A program made the translations under genes and the position numbers. The notes beneath the pieces were generated by a model. That model saw only the letters and a list, made by a program, of their open reading frames with translations. It did no database searches and had not been told where the DNA came from. Below, piece by piece: positions 26,611-36,771 of a stretch of 64,000 bases of DNA (its first letter is position 1; the number at the start of each line of letters is the position of its first letter). Source of the DNA: 20CM-2-55-15 sp964633285. Lineage in GTDB: Bacteria; Acidobacteriota; Terriglobia; 20CM-2-55-15. Location: assembly GCA_964633285.1 (NCBI GenBank), contig CAZWGA010000027.1, positions 8,389 through 72,388 on the forward strand, read 5' to 3'.

Positions 26611-29013
26611 ATGAGTACACGCTCTCTCGCCTTCATCCTTTGTGGTCTTATCTTTACGTGGACTGCGGCGCGCGCATCCTCACGCCAGGCGCCGGCTGCC
26701 GATTATCGCGGTGTCGTGAATCAATACTGTGTCTCCTGTCACAATCAGCGAGCGAAAACGGGCGGGCTCACGCTGGAATCGCTTGATCTGAGTAACGTCG
26801 GACACGATGCGGAAGTCTGGGAAAAAGTTGTGCGGAAACTTCGCTCCGGCATGATGCCGCCTCAGGGATCGCCGCACCCGGATGATGCGACGCGAAGCTC
26901 CATGGTTTCCTGGCTCACGACAGAACTGGATCGCGCATCCACAGCCAATCCGAATCCCGGCAAACCCCTGTTATCGCGCCTGAACCGGACGCAATACGCC
27001 AATGTGATTCGAGATCTGCTCGGTCTCGAAGTCGATCCTTCCGTGTTGTTGCCGCCGGATGATGCCGCGTACGGATTCGACAATATCGGCGATGTACTGG
27101 GCGTCTCACCCGTTTTGCTCGAACGTTACATGGATGCGGCCGGTAAAGTCAGCGCTCTGGCCGTCGGGGATCCGGATATCGGACCGGCCAGCGACACGTT
27201 CCGCATTCGTCAGGATGCATCGCAGGATATTCACCTCGAAGGAATGCCCATCGGCACCGTCGGAGGAATCCTGGCAAATGTGACCGCGCCCCTCGACGGC
27301 GAATATCTACTCACCGTTCGCATGTTCCGCACAAATCTCGGAGTAACTCGCGGTCTCGAATACGAGCACCAGATCGAATACGCGGTCGATGGCCACCGCG
27401 TCCACGTTTTCAGCATGGGCGGTGAGGCCGATTTCAAAGCGAATCTGGTGAACATGACACGGCTGGGCGATGAAATCGACGAACGCGGACGGGTTCGCGT
27501 TCCGTTGAAAGCGGGCCCGCACGTCATCACCGCGGCATTTCTCGAACGCAGCGCGGCTTCAAATCCGACGCGCCTGCAGCCCTTCATTCGAAGTTCCACG
27601 GATACACGAGACACATCCGGACATCCGCACTTTGAGATGTTCACCGTTACCGGTCCGTTCAACGCAACGGGCCCCGGCGATACTCCCAGCCGCCGCCGCA
27701 TCTTTACGTGCCGGCCCATGAACGCTCCCGAGGAAGAACCGTGCGCGCGGAAAATTATCACGACGCTGGCGAGGCGCGCCTATCGTGGCGATCTCACCGC
27801 TAACGACATTCAGCGGCTGATGGGCTTCTATCAATCCGGGCGGCACTCGGGAAACTTTGAACGCGGAATCCAGTCGGCGCTTCAACGCATTCTTGCAAGT
27901 CCGAAACTTGTTTTTCATATTGAATCGGAACCGCCGGGTATCGCACCAGGAGCAACATATCGGATCAGCGATTTCGAACTCGCGTCGCGTTTGTCGTTCT
28001 TCCTTTGGAGTACCATTCCGGATGATGAACTGCTTCAAGCCGCGAGCAAGGGAGCGCTTCACACTCCTGCTTTGCTGGAACAGCAGGTCCACCGCATGCT
28101 TTCGGACAAAAAAGCGGATGCGCTGGCGGCGAACTTCGGCGCTCAATGGCTTTACTTGCGGAATCTGAAAAACATGCAGCCGAATTCGGAGGAGTTCCCC
28201 GACTTCGACGACAATCTGCGTCAGGCATTCGAGCAGGAAGCGTTGATGTTCTTCCAGAGCGTCGTCGATGAAGATCGAAACGTGCTGGACCTCATGACGG
28301 CCGATTACACATTCCTCAATGAACGGCTCGCCCGGCATTATCGAATTCCGAATATCTACGGCAGCCGGTTCCGGCGCGTCACCCTGACCGACGATGCGCG
28401 CAAAGGCTTACTCGGCAAAGGCGCGGTGTTGATGGTGACATCGCATGTGGATCGCACGTCACCTGTCGTCCGCGGCAAGTGGGTCCTCGAAAACCTGATG
28501 GGCGCGCCGCCGCCGCCGCCGATTGCGAATGTACCGCCATTGAATGAGAATGCGCAGCGCGAAGGCCGGGTTCTCTCCATGAGAGAACGCATGGCGGAAC
28601 ATCGTTCGAATCCCGTCTGCGCGAACTGTCATAAGTTAATGGACCCGATCGGTCTTTCTATGGAAAACTTCGATGCGATCGGCGCCTGGCGCGCGCGCGA
28701 CGGCAGCACAGTTACCGCGCTGGGTCCGCCCATTGACGCATCGGGCGAGTTGCTTGACGGAACGAAGATCGATGGAGTCGTAGCGTTGCGAAAAGCTTTG
28801 ACGCGGCAGCCGGATGTCTTCGCTTCCACTGTTACGGAAAAATTGATGATATTCGCTCTCGGCCGCGGACTCGGTTATTACGACATGCCCGCAGTTCGGT
28901 CCATCGTCCGAGACTCGGCGAAACAGAACTATCGATTTTCGTCGTTGATTCTGGGAATTGTAAAAAGCGCTCCGTTTCAAAAGAGAATGAAACCGGGCCT
29001 GGAATCCAATTAG
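26611..29013 (+). CDS. DUF1592/DUF1588-type exported cytochrome protein
   Basis: 800 residues. The signal peptide (about 1-23) is followed by a planctomycete-type cytochrome c domain with CVSCH (40-44), DUF1587 (LSRLNRTQYANVIRDLL), a beta-rich carbohydrate-binding-like section, DUF1595 (about 385-430), DUF1592 (about 450-575), DUF1588 with a second CxxCH, CANCH at 670-674, and DUF1585 at the end. Two covalent haems are therefore possible. The family is common in Planctomycetes and Acidobacteria and of unknown function; a periplasmic oxidase or electron-transfer role in polymer breakdown has been speculated. It lies 16 bases upstream of its usual partner, the DUF1552 gene. Confidence 0.9.
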   Translation: MSTRSLAFILCGLIFTWTAARASSRQAPAADYRGVVNQYCVSCHNQRAKTGGLTLESLDLSNVGHDAEVWEKVVRKLRSGMMPPQGSPHPDDATRSSMVSWLTTELDRASTANPNPGKPLLSRLNRTQYANVIRDLLGLEVDPSVLLPPDDAAYGFDNIGDVLGVSPVLLERYMDAAGKVSALAVGDPDIGPASDTFRIRQDASQDIHLEGMPIGTVGGILANVTAPLDGEYLLTVRMFRTNLGVTRGLEYEHQIEYAVDGHRVHVFSMGGEADFKANLVNMTRLGDEIDERGRVRVPLKAGPHVITAAFLERSAASNPTRLQPFIRSSTDTRDTSGHPHFEMFTVTGPFNATGPGDTPSRRRIFTCRPMNAPEEEPCARKIITTLARRAYRGDLTANDIQRLMGFYQSGRHSGNFERGIQSALQRILASPKLVFHIESEPPGIAPGATYRISDFELASRLSFFLWSTIPDDELLQAASKGALHTPALLEQQVHRMLSDKKADALAANFGAQWLYLRNLKNMQPNSEEFPDFDDNLRQAFEQEALMFFQSVVDEDRNVLDLMTADYTFLNERLARHYRIPNIYGSRFRRVTLTDDARKGLLGKGAVLMVTSHVDRTSPVVRGKWVLENLMGAPPPPPIANVPPLNENAQREGRVLSMRERMAEHRSNPVCANCHKLMDPIGLSMENFDAIGAWRARDGSTVTALGPPIDASGELLDGTKIDGVVALRKALTRQPDVFASTVTEKLMIFALGRGLGYYDMPAVRSIVRDSAKQNYRFSSLILGIVKSAPFQKRMKPGLESN

Positions 29014-29029
29014 CAGGAGTCAAAACCGT

Positions 29030-30343
29030 ATGTTTACGATGAAGAAACATATTTCCCGCCGGGCCGTGTTGCGAGGCATCGGCGCCACGGTAACGCTGCC
29101 TTTCCTCGAAGCGATGGTGCCTGCGCTCACGCCTGTCGCGCAAACAGCGGCGAGTCCGTTGCTGCGTTTCGGTGTCGTGTTCGTGCCGCTCGGAGAACGG
29201 CCGGGCTATTGGACTCCCGCCAGGGCGGGCTCCGGCTTTGAGTTCACGACCATCCTCAAGCCTGTCGAGCCGTTCCGCAACTGGATCACGATTGTTTCCG
29301 AGTTGTGCAATCCGCTCGATGGCCACGCCGTGAGCGTCGCGGCATGGCTCAGCGGAACGATTCCCTTCCGGACAATCGCGGAGAATGTGAAGGCGGGAAT
29401 CACGATCGACCAGGTCATTGCGAACAAGATCGGCCAGGACACTCCGTTCCCATCGCTCGAACTGGCGACCGAAGACTTCACGGGATGGATCGGAGGCTGC
29501 GACACGGCTTATAGCTGCGCTTACATGAATACGATTTCATGGAAGAATGCGACGACTCCGCTTCCCATGGAAATCAATCCACGCGTTCTCTTCGAACGCA
29601 TGTTCGGCCGGCCTGGCACGCAGGCCCAGCGGCTCGAACGCATGCAGGAAAACCGCAGCATTCTCGACTCCGTTCGTGACGATGTCGCCGACCTCGAGAA
29701 AAAACTCGGCACGAAAGATCGAGCGCGTTTGAACGACTATCTCGACAACGTACGTGAAATCGAACAACGCATTCAAAAAACGGAGAAACAGGCGGCAAGC
29801 AAAGTTGTGGTGCCGGACGCTCCCATCGGGATCCCGGAATCCTTCGATGAGCACGCCGCGCTGATGTACGACCTGATGGCGGTAGCGTACGAATCCAACA
29901 TCACGCGCGTCATCTCTTACATGAAGTCGCGCGATGCCAGCCAGCGGGTCTATCCCAATATCGGTGTGATGGAACCGCATCACGCGATGTCGCACCATGG
30001 AAACAATACGGAAAAACTCGCCGGCCTGGTGAAGGTCAATACGTATCACATGACGTTATTCGCGAAGTTCCTCGAGAAACTGAAGAACACACCGGACGGC
30101 GACGGCTCGCTGCTGGATCACTCCCTGATTCTGTACGGCAGCGGCATGAGCGAAAGCGATACCCATTCCCGTTTGAATCTCCCCACCATGCTCGCCGGTG
30201 GAGCCGCCGGCCGCATGAAAGGCAATCGGCATATTCAGGCGGCAAAGGAAACTCCAATCGCCAACATGCTGATCTCTCTCGGCAACAAGTTTGATTGCGA
30301 TCTCGAGAAGTTCGGGATCAGCACCGGCACCGTGGAGCTCTGA
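29030..30343 (+). CDS. Tat-exported DUF1552 protein
   Basis: 437 residues. The N-terminus carries a twin-arginine signal (ISRRAVLRGIGATVTLPFLEA), implying export of a folded, perhaps cofactor-bearing protein. The body matches DUF1552: FGVVFVPLGERPGYW, a coiled-coil stretch (about 205-255), and the C-terminal SLILYGSGMSESDTHSRLNLP and GNRHI segments reminiscent of sulfatase/alkaline phosphatase-like DUF1501 proteins. It is almost always paired with DUF1592 proteins. Function unknown. Confidence 0.9.
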   Translation: MFTMKKHISRRAVLRGIGATVTLPFLEAMVPALTPVAQTAASPLLRFGVVFVPLGERPGYWTPARAGSGFEFTTILKPVEPFRNWITIVSELCNPLDGHAVSVAAWLSGTIPFRTIAENVKAGITIDQVIANKIGQDTPFPSLELATEDFTGWIGGCDTAYSCAYMNTISWKNATTPLPMEINPRVLFERMFGRPGTQAQRLERMQENRSILDSVRDDVADLEKKLGTKDRARLNDYLDNVREIEQRIQKTEKQAASKVVVPDAPIGIPESFDEHAALMYDLMAVAYESNITRVISYMKSRDASQRVYPNIGVMEPHHAMSHHGNNTEKLAGLVKVNTYHMTLFAKFLEKLKNTPDGDGSLLDHSLILYGSGMSESDTHSRLNLPTMLAGGAAGRMKGNRHIQAAKETPIANMLISLGNKFDCDLEKFGISTGTVEL

Positions 30344-30347
30344 TCTC

Positions 30348-31802
30348 ATGCGCCGTTTCTTCGTGCTTTTGGGTTCTCTGTGCTTTTGCGTCTTCCTGTT
30401 GACGGTATCCGGCGCGGCGCCTCTCACTCTGATCGATGCCGTCAAGGCCGGCGACTCGCAGGCCGTACGCTCCCTTCTGAAACAACGCTCCAACGTGAAT
30501 GCCGTTGAAGCCGACGGCATGACCGCGCTTCATTGGGCCGCGCGTTCGAATGATCTGGAAACGGTCCAACTCCTTCTTCGATCCGGCGCGAACGCCAAAG
30601 CGGCCAATCGTTACGGCGTGACTCCGCTTGCGCTGGCTGCAGCAAATGGAAACGCGCCCATGATCGAAGCACTGATCAAAGCAGGCGCGGATCCCAACGC
30701 GGCGTTACCCGAAGGAGAAACGGTCCTGATGACCGCTGCACGCACCGGCAACGCCGACGCTGTGAAGGCTCTGATCGCTCATGGCGCGAATGTCAACGCA
30801 AAGGAGAACTGGCAGGATCAGACGGCCTTGATGTTCGCAGCATCGGAAAACAACGCCGGAGCCGTCAAAGCCCTCGTTCAGGCCGGCGCCGACATGAACG
30901 TGCATTCGAAGGTCTGGAACTTTCCGGAATACAAATACGAAACCAACGGCATGGCCGTATTCCAGCTTCCACGCGGAGGCTGGACGGCCCTGATGTTCGC
31001 AGCGCGACAGAACGCCGTGGACGCGGCGGCGATGCTTGCCGATTTGAAAGCGGATCTGAATGCCGTCGATCCTGATGGCACGACAGCATTGCAGCTCGCC
31101 GTTCTGAATGTTCACTACGATCTCGCATCGATGCTGCTGAAAAAAGGCGCCGATCCCAACGTGCCCGATAATTCCGGAATGACGGCCCTCTACGCAACCG
31201 TTGACATGCGGTCACCGGCCGGCATGATGACGCGGCCGAATCCGAAACTCACCGATGAGATCGATGCGGGAGAGATGGTCAAAATCTTTCTGGCAAACGG
31301 AGCAAATCCAAATCTTCGGCTGAAAAAACCCATCATCGGACGTCACAACAATCTGGTGGGAGACACGTCGCTCGGTGAAGGCACAACACCACTGATGCGC
31401 GCCGCCAAGACCAACGATCTGGCGGTCATGCGCGCCTTGCTCGACGGTGGCGCGGATGCAACGCTCACTCTCAAAGATCGAACGACAGCGGCGATGGTCG
31501 CCACATCACTCGATGCCATCAAACTTCTGGTCGAGCACGGTGTGGATGTGGACGCGTTCAATACCAACGGCCAGACCATTCTTCACAACGCTGCCGGCCG
31601 CGGCGCGAACGCCGTCATCCGTTACGCTGCTGAACAGGGCGCCCGGCTCGATAAAAAAGATAAGCAAGGCCGCACTCCGCTGGACATCGCCCAGGGCGGA
31701 GGCGGTGGTGGCCGCGGGGGCCGTGGCGCCGGCGGCGGACGTGGCAATCAGGCGACGGCCGACTTGATTCGCGAGTTGATGTCCAAGAGCGAAAGTAAGT
31801 GA
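30348..31802 (+). CDS. exported ankyrin-repeat protein
   Basis: 484 residues. A signal peptide (MRRFFVLLGSLCFCVFLL) is followed by about ten ankyrin repeats of the form DGMTALHWAARSNDLETVQLLL and GANVNA. The C-terminus holds a Gly/Arg-rich tract (GGGGGRGGRGAGGGRG) before the final helix. The start at ATG 30348 sits 4 bases after the DUF1552 stop. Ankyrin domains mediate protein contacts, so it may be a periplasmic scaffold for the neighbouring cytochromes. The last 4 bases overlap the next gene (GTGA). Confidence 0.9.
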   Translation: MRRFFVLLGSLCFCVFLLTVSGAAPLTLIDAVKAGDSQAVRSLLKQRSNVNAVEADGMTALHWAARSNDLETVQLLLRSGANAKAANRYGVTPLALAAANGNAPMIEALIKAGADPNAALPEGETVLMTAARTGNADAVKALIAHGANVNAKENWQDQTALMFAASENNAGAVKALVQAGADMNVHSKVWNFPEYKYETNGMAVFQLPRGGWTALMFAARQNAVDAAAMLADLKADLNAVDPDGTTALQLAVLNVHYDLASMLLKKGADPNVPDNSGMTALYATVDMRSPAGMMTRPNPKLTDEIDAGEMVKIFLANGANPNLRLKKPIIGRHNNLVGDTSLGEGTTPLMRAAKTNDLAVMRALLDGGADATLTLKDRTTAAMVATSLDAIKLLVEHGVDVDAFNTNGQTILHNAAGRGANAVIRYAAEQGARLDKKDKQGRTPLDIAQGGGGGGRGGRGAGGGRGNQATADLIRELMSKSESK

Positions 31803-32890
31803 AAGACCTCTCTCTGTGCCTTCGTGTCCTTTGTGTTCTTGGTATTCTCACGTCCCTTCCTCTCGAGGCACAACAACCCCGAAAAATCTGGGACGGCGTC
31901 TTTACTGCCGAACAATCGCGCCGCGGCAAAGCCGAATTCGATCAAACCTGCTCCCGGTGCCATAACCTGGCACTCATCGGCTCGGAACGTGGCCCTGCTA
32001 TTAAAGGCGCGGCTTTTCTCTCACATTGGGATAAAGGTTCCCTTGCCGATCTCTTCATCAAGATTCGCGACACAATGCCGGAAGGCGGACCGGGCACGCT
32101 CAGCGAAGACATCAAGATCGACATCCTTTCTTATGTCCTCCAGCAAAACGGTTTTCCGGCCGGATCGATCGAACTGAAGAAGGACACGTCCTATCTTGAA
32201 GACATCCGCCTTGCGAAAAAAGGAATCTGGGATGGGGTCTTCACGCCGGCTCAGGCCGATCGCGGAAAAGCCGCGCTCTCTCAGAATGGTTGCAATGGCT
32301 GCCACGGCGCCGAACTTGCCGGCGATCGTGGACCGTCTTTGAAAGGCGATCGATTCATCACCGCGTGGGAGAACGGCAGCATCGGCAAACTCTTCACCAA
32401 AATTCGAGAGACCATGCCGCCGCTCAATGCCGAACAGGTTGCGCCAAAAACAAAAGTCGACATCATTGCATATTTGTTATCGGTGAATGGATTTCCAGCC
32501 GGCTCCGCCGAACTCCCTCTCGATGCCGCGGCACTCGATGACCTCCAGATTGTCCCAAAAAGCACCGGGCCCGCGACAGTGCCGAATTTCACGCTGGTGG
32601 AGGTGTCCGGCTGCCTGACTCAAAGCTCGAATGGCCGCTGGCTGCTGACAAATTCGACGGAACCCATGGTGACGAAGGAGGAATCTTCCAGTCCCTCGGC
32701 TTTGAAGGAAGCGGCCGGCAAACCTCCCGGCGCTCAAACCTTTGAACTGGTCAGCGTCAGTCCGTCGTTCAAAGCCGAATCCCACAAAGGCCATCGCATG
32801 AATGCCCACGGCCTTCTTTATCGCGAGCCCACTCGCTCTGAGCTTAATCTGACTTCGCTGGAGATGATCGCTTCCGCCTGCGGGAAGTGA
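31799..32890 (+). CDS. exported diheme cytochrome c
   Basis: 363 residues. After a signal peptide (about 1-25) come two similar cytochrome c domains, each opening with IWDGVFTxxQxxRGKA, with haem sites CSRCH (51-55) and CNGCH (165-169) and distal Met candidates in TMPEGG and TMPPLN. The two domains look like an internal duplication. The C-terminal third (about 260-363) is a domain I do not recognise, beginning VEVSGCLTQSSNGRW. The GTG start overlaps the ankyrin gene stop, so the four genes from 26611 appear to be one operon. Confidence 0.88.
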   Translation: MKDLSLCLRVLCVLGILTSLPLEAQQPRKIWDGVFTAEQSRRGKAEFDQTCSRCHNLALIGSERGPAIKGAAFLSHWDKGSLADLFIKIRDTMPEGGPGTLSEDIKIDILSYVLQQNGFPAGSIELKKDTSYLEDIRLAKKGIWDGVFTPAQADRGKAALSQNGCNGCHGAELAGDRGPSLKGDRFITAWENGSIGKLFTKIRETMPPLNAEQVAPKTKVDIIAYLLSVNGFPAGSAELPLDAAALDDLQIVPKSTGPATVPNFTLVEVSGCLTQSSNGRWLLTNSTEPMVTKEESSSPSALKEAAGKPPGAQTFELVSVSPSFKAESHKGHRMNAHGLLYREPTRSELNLTSLEMIASACGK

Positions 32891-32908
32891 GTTAGGAACG
32901 GCACAAGA

Positions 32909-34339
32909 CTATCGAAGTTTTAGGCGTTCCACGGCAATTCCCAACTGCCGGGAATCCGAACTGACTCCAAGACTTTTTGGAGATTGAGCGTCGGGGGCTT
33001 GAATTTGGAGGACGTTGTTACTTGAAAGGATACCCGGCGGCAGAGGGATTGAATAATCCATCGGGGCGGAATCGCGGAGAATCAGATCTGCGATGGGCCG
33101 GCCGTTCAGCGCGATCGATATGCGTTGCTGGTTCAGGCGTCCGGGATTGAGAAACGGCCGCATTCTGAGCTCGAGTGTGCCGGCAGTGAGGTTATCAAGG
33201 GCAAACAGGATTTCGGATCTCGTATTGTCCGTCCAGCGAAATTGCGGCTCCGGGCCGCTCCACCCGTCTCCCAGGAACGGTTGAACGTTCAGATTCGTAA
33301 AATCGATTCCCTCGGCGGCCTGGTAACGCGGATACATTTCCGCGGCCTGAAGTTCCATAGGCATTGGCGGCGCGTCCGCGTGCTTCCCGAGTCCTAACAA
33401 GTCTCCGTGCGCAATCTCGCGAAAACCGTTGTATGCGATCAGCCTGTACCCGAAATGGTTGGGATGCCAATGGTCATACAACACGTAGCGGCTAAGCATG
33501 CCCTTCTTTACAATCGCGTCGAACGGAATGTCGTTGCGGACTAACGGAATGTTCTCTTCAGACGCCAGGGAAACAAATGGACCGCTGCCGAGATAGGTTG
33601 GGTTGATATGGTAGGTCATCAACAGAACTCGAACATGATGCACTTTCGCTTCATCGATGACGTGTTTGAGGTCATGTCTCCACAAATCGACGAAAGCCGG
33701 ACGGTTGGACTGCGCGAAAGAATAGACCCAATCTGACGGAGGATATCGAACGAGCTCAGGGTGACCCAGGACTGTGAGTCTCTCGCGTTCCTGCAGGCTC
33801 TCGCGATTGAACGCGGCGTGATAACCGTACCGCAGCACTTTGAAGAGCCTCAGACTGTCGAGGGCAATCAACGCCTCCACTTTCCAGGCGCCGGCACTGG
33901 AAACACCAACGAATTTTCCGATGTGACTTTCCGCCAGCGACCATTCGTTGTTGTAACCCATCATTGCCACAAGCAGTTTCGGTCGATACAGACGGATGTA
34001 GTCATCGATCCTGTTCGATACCTGCGATGAGTTCTGGCCGACGTGCGCGGGAACGATTACGCGGATCCGCTGGTCGTGGTAGTAGTCTCGGAGCATCGTC
34101 TCCATCTGCTTCGGGTAGGAGTCCTTCCAGTCAACCCACAAACCCGCCGTCGACGATTCACCCAGGCAAAGAATATTGATACTGTCGGCATCGCCGAATG
34201 CCGCTTGAAACTGACGCTTATAGAAGCTCTGAAGATAGAAGTAGCCGAAGACGCGCAGGCTGGATTCAACAACGATTAGAAAGACGGTGAGGAACAGAAG
34301 GATCCGGACGAATCTCTTCGTGACGATACGGCCCAACAT
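32909..34339 (-). CDS. membrane-anchored SGNH/GDSL-type hydrolase
   Basis: About 476 residues. An N-terminal membrane helix (about 10-30) precedes an SGNH fold: block I Ser in LCLGESSTAG and the C-terminal DHWHPNHFGY with the Asp-x-x-His pair. Such enzymes act on acyl or acetyl esters, often of cell-wall or surface glycans. The start is uncertain: AGGAGG sits immediately before ATG 34339, but an in-frame GTG at 34450 overlaps the pbpC stop (GTGA) and could be used by coupling. The operon with pbpC suggests a cell-envelope role. Confidence 0.8.
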   Translation of the reverse strand: MLGRIVTKRFVRILLFLTVFLIVVESSLRVFGYFYLQSFYKRQFQAAFGDADSINILCLGESSTAGLWVDWKDSYPKQMETMLRDYYHDQRIRVIVPAHVGQNSSQVSNRIDDYIRLYRPKLLVAMMGYNNEWSLAESHIGKFVGVSSAGAWKVEALIALDSLRLFKVLRYGYHAAFNRESLQERERLTVLGHPELVRYPPSDWVYSFAQSNRPAFVDLWRHDLKHVIDEAKVHHVRVLLMTYHINPTYLGSGPFVSLASEENIPLVRNDIPFDAIVKKGMLSRYVLYDHWHPNHFGYRLIAYNGFREIAHGDLLGLGKHADAPPMPMELQAAEMYPRYQAAEGIDFTNLNVQPFLGDGWSGPEPQFRWTDNTRSEILFALDNLTAGTLELRMRPFLNPGRLNQQRISIALNGRPIADLILRDSAPMDYSIPLPPGILSSNNVLQIQAPDAQSPKSLGVSSDSRQLGIAVERLKLR

Positions 34340-34446
34340 ACCTCCTTCGGGGCCAGATTCTAGCAGGCGGAAGTCACGAAACTGAAGGTGAACCCGAGCC
34401 AGCCGCATCGACAACTTGTCCCGGCTGACGCCCAGGGTATAGCCCT

Positions 34447-36771
34447 TCACGGCACGAATCGAATCGCGACGTCGCGTTCGGCGGCGCGTCCGTGATCATC
34501 GATGATTCGAATCAGATGGGCGCCATCACGGCCGGGATGCCATGCCATGGCGCCGTTCGCGGCAGACCATTTGCCGATGAGCGCGCTTCCGTCGAACCAG
34601 AAGACATTCTGCACATCGGCTGCAACACTGGCTTCTAACGCGATGGTTTCGTTTCCGGAGTGGTGCAGCGTGTAGGAAACATTGCGAAGCGGGGCAGCAA
34701 TGCGCGGGATATCGGAGGCGTCTGCCGTAGCGCAATTCGGCATTGCGGGCGGAACGCGGCGCGGCATACCGGCTTGACGGAAAAGTTTCAGCATGTCGGA
34801 AGACCAGAATTCAAAAATCTCGAAACGCGTACCATTTGCGTCATATGGCGGGCAGGCTGGATGGCCCGTTTGAATATCGATCGCGACCGCGCGATGAAGT
34901 TGACTAACGCGAATCGGAGACTTTCCAGGGATGTACCAGGTTTCAGCCGTCCGTGGACAATACGCATTCGGCAAATCGCCGCTTTCCGCGCAGACAACGA
35001 CCTTGCTCACGCCGCGCGGAGGCGAGAGCGGCAGGATCATTTCATCCGGCTTTGCGATGTTCACTGCATCGGCTATTCGAAAGAACAAAGGCGCCGCGGC
35101 ATCGACACCCACAAAGCTCGGATTGCCTCCACCTTCAAAGTTGCCGATCCACACGACAAGTACGTAGGGTCCGATCAACCCGGCAGACCATGCATCACGA
35201 AATCCCCATGACGTTCCGGTCTTCCATGCAACCGGCCAACGACCCCGAACGGGCACGATGCCTTCATCGTCGGGACGCGGATTCCGTTGCAGCATATCGA
35301 CCGTGATGAATGATGCCTCAGGACTCAGCAGCCGTACTCCTTCGCCTGACGGAGTTGTCTGCTCGACTCTTAGCGGACGCAACACACCTTCATTAGCCAG
35401 CATTGCGTAAAGGCTGCCGAGTTCTTCCATTGTGACTTCACCGCCGCCCAGGGCCAGCGCCAGTCCATAAAACGACTCCGGCTTCATCCGGCTGATGCCT
35501 GCGCTTTGAAGGAATTGATATAGGCCTGGCTGCCGGAGCTGCGTCGATACCCAGACCGCTGGAATGTTGCGGCTGCGGATCAATGCTTCCTCAGCGCTGA
35601 TCGGACCGAAGAACTTTCCATCAAAGTTTTCAGGCGTGAAGGGACCAAATGCCGTTGGCGCATCGCGCAACATGGTGCGGGGATGCAGAACTCCCTGATC
35701 GAGAGCGAGAGCATAAACAAACGGCTTCAGCGTCGAACCCGGCGAACGTTTCGCGAGAACGCCGTTAACCTGCCCATCGATGCCTTCATTCCAGTAATCC
35801 GCCGAGCCGACCCATGCTTTGACCGACATGTCTCGAGCATCAATCAAAAGAGAAGCCGCATTGCGGATGCCGCGTTCTCCATATTGACTCAGATATCGCT
35901 GGATCTGTTTTTCGAGAAGCCGCTGCAGACTGCTGTCGAGCGTTGTATCGATTCGCCGCGAACGTTGAGTTCGTCCATTGAGGAGCGCATCGACGAAGTG
36001 GGGCGCATTTTGCTGCAGCACAAAACGAGGATGGATGGCGGCGGCGATGGGCAGCTCAAGCTGGCGCCGATCGGCATCGCTCACATTTCGCCTGCGCATC
36101 CAGTGCGCCGCCAATTGCGATCGTGCCGCAAGCAGCCGGTCTTCGGAATCGGGCCTTCCTGCGCGTGATGAGGGATACTGCGGAATCACTGCAAGCGTCA
36201 TGCACTCACCTAAAGTGAGATTCTGAGGCGGCGTGCCGAAATAAATCCGGCTGGCGGCGCCCGCGCCCGCAATATTTCCCCCGAATGGGACGACATTAAG
36301 ATAGACCTCGAGTATGTCGTGTTTCGAGTATCGCGCCTCGAGCCACATCGACCATCCTATCTGCCACAGCTTGCCCGATGGCGTCCTCGTGTTCAGGTGA
36401 TAAAGCATTCGCGTCAACTGCATGGTCACTGTCGAGGCTCCCAGACGGCGATGTCCCCGCCAGGTATTGATTCCGGCGCGAATCAATGCGACGGGATTCA
36501 CACCGGGATGCCAGTAGAACCACTGGTCCTCTTTCAGCAGGAATGCCTGCGCCAGTTCCGGCGGCATCTGTTCCATTGGAGTCCACAGCCGGTATTGGCC
36601 GTCGGATGCAAGCGTGACGCGAAGAAGATCGCCGTCGGAAGACCACACCGCTGTGGACCACGGAACACGGTCAGCGAGTGAAGCGTGAGGCCACACGCGA
36701 AGCAGAATCAAACCGAGAATGACCACGGCGAACGGAGAAGCGCGCTTTAATATTCGAATCCGCGCGCTCAT
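34447..36771 (-). CDS. pbpC: penicillin-binding protein 1C
   Basis: 774 residues: a membrane helix (about 10-27), a GT51 glycosyltransferase (KEDQWFYWHPGVNP and RRLGASTVTMQLTR), a transpeptidase with active Ser in SPGSTLKPF and KTGTS, and a C-terminal BiPBP_C beta domain (about 690-774). It polymerises and may cross-link peptidoglycan. Pairing with an alpha-2-macroglobulin gene is the classic arrangement (yfhM-pbpC): the inhibitor is thought to protect the cell when the envelope is breached and PBP1C to repair it. The start overlaps the A2M stop by 4 bases. Confidence 0.95.
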   Translation of the reverse strand: MSARIRILKRASPFAVVILGLILLRVWPHASLADRVPWSTAVWSSDGDLLRVTLASDGQYRLWTPMEQMPPELAQAFLLKEDQWFYWHPGVNPVALIRAGINTWRGHRRLGASTVTMQLTRMLYHLNTRTPSGKLWQIGWSMWLEARYSKHDILEVYLNVVPFGGNIAGAGAASRIYFGTPPQNLTLGECMTLAVIPQYPSSRAGRPDSEDRLLAARSQLAAHWMRRRNVSDADRRQLELPIAAAIHPRFVLQQNAPHFVDALLNGRTQRSRRIDTTLDSSLQRLLEKQIQRYLSQYGERGIRNAASLLIDARDMSVKAWVGSADYWNEGIDGQVNGVLAKRSPGSTLKPFVYALALDQGVLHPRTMLRDAPTAFGPFTPENFDGKFFGPISAEEALIRSRNIPAVWVSTQLRQPGLYQFLQSAGISRMKPESFYGLALALGGGEVTMEELGSLYAMLANEGVLRPLRVEQTTPSGEGVRLLSPEASFITVDMLQRNPRPDDEGIVPVRGRWPVAWKTGTSWGFRDAWSAGLIGPYVLVVWIGNFEGGGNPSFVGVDAAAPLFFRIADAVNIAKPDEMILPLSPPRGVSKVVVCAESGDLPNAYCPRTAETWYIPGKSPIRVSQLHRAVAIDIQTGHPACPPYDANGTRFEIFEFWSSDMLKLFRQAGMPRRVPPAMPNCATADASDIPRIAAPLRNVSYTLHHSGNETIALEASVAADVQNVFWFDGSALIGKWSAANGAMAWHPGRDGAHLIRIIDDHGRAAERDVAIRFVP

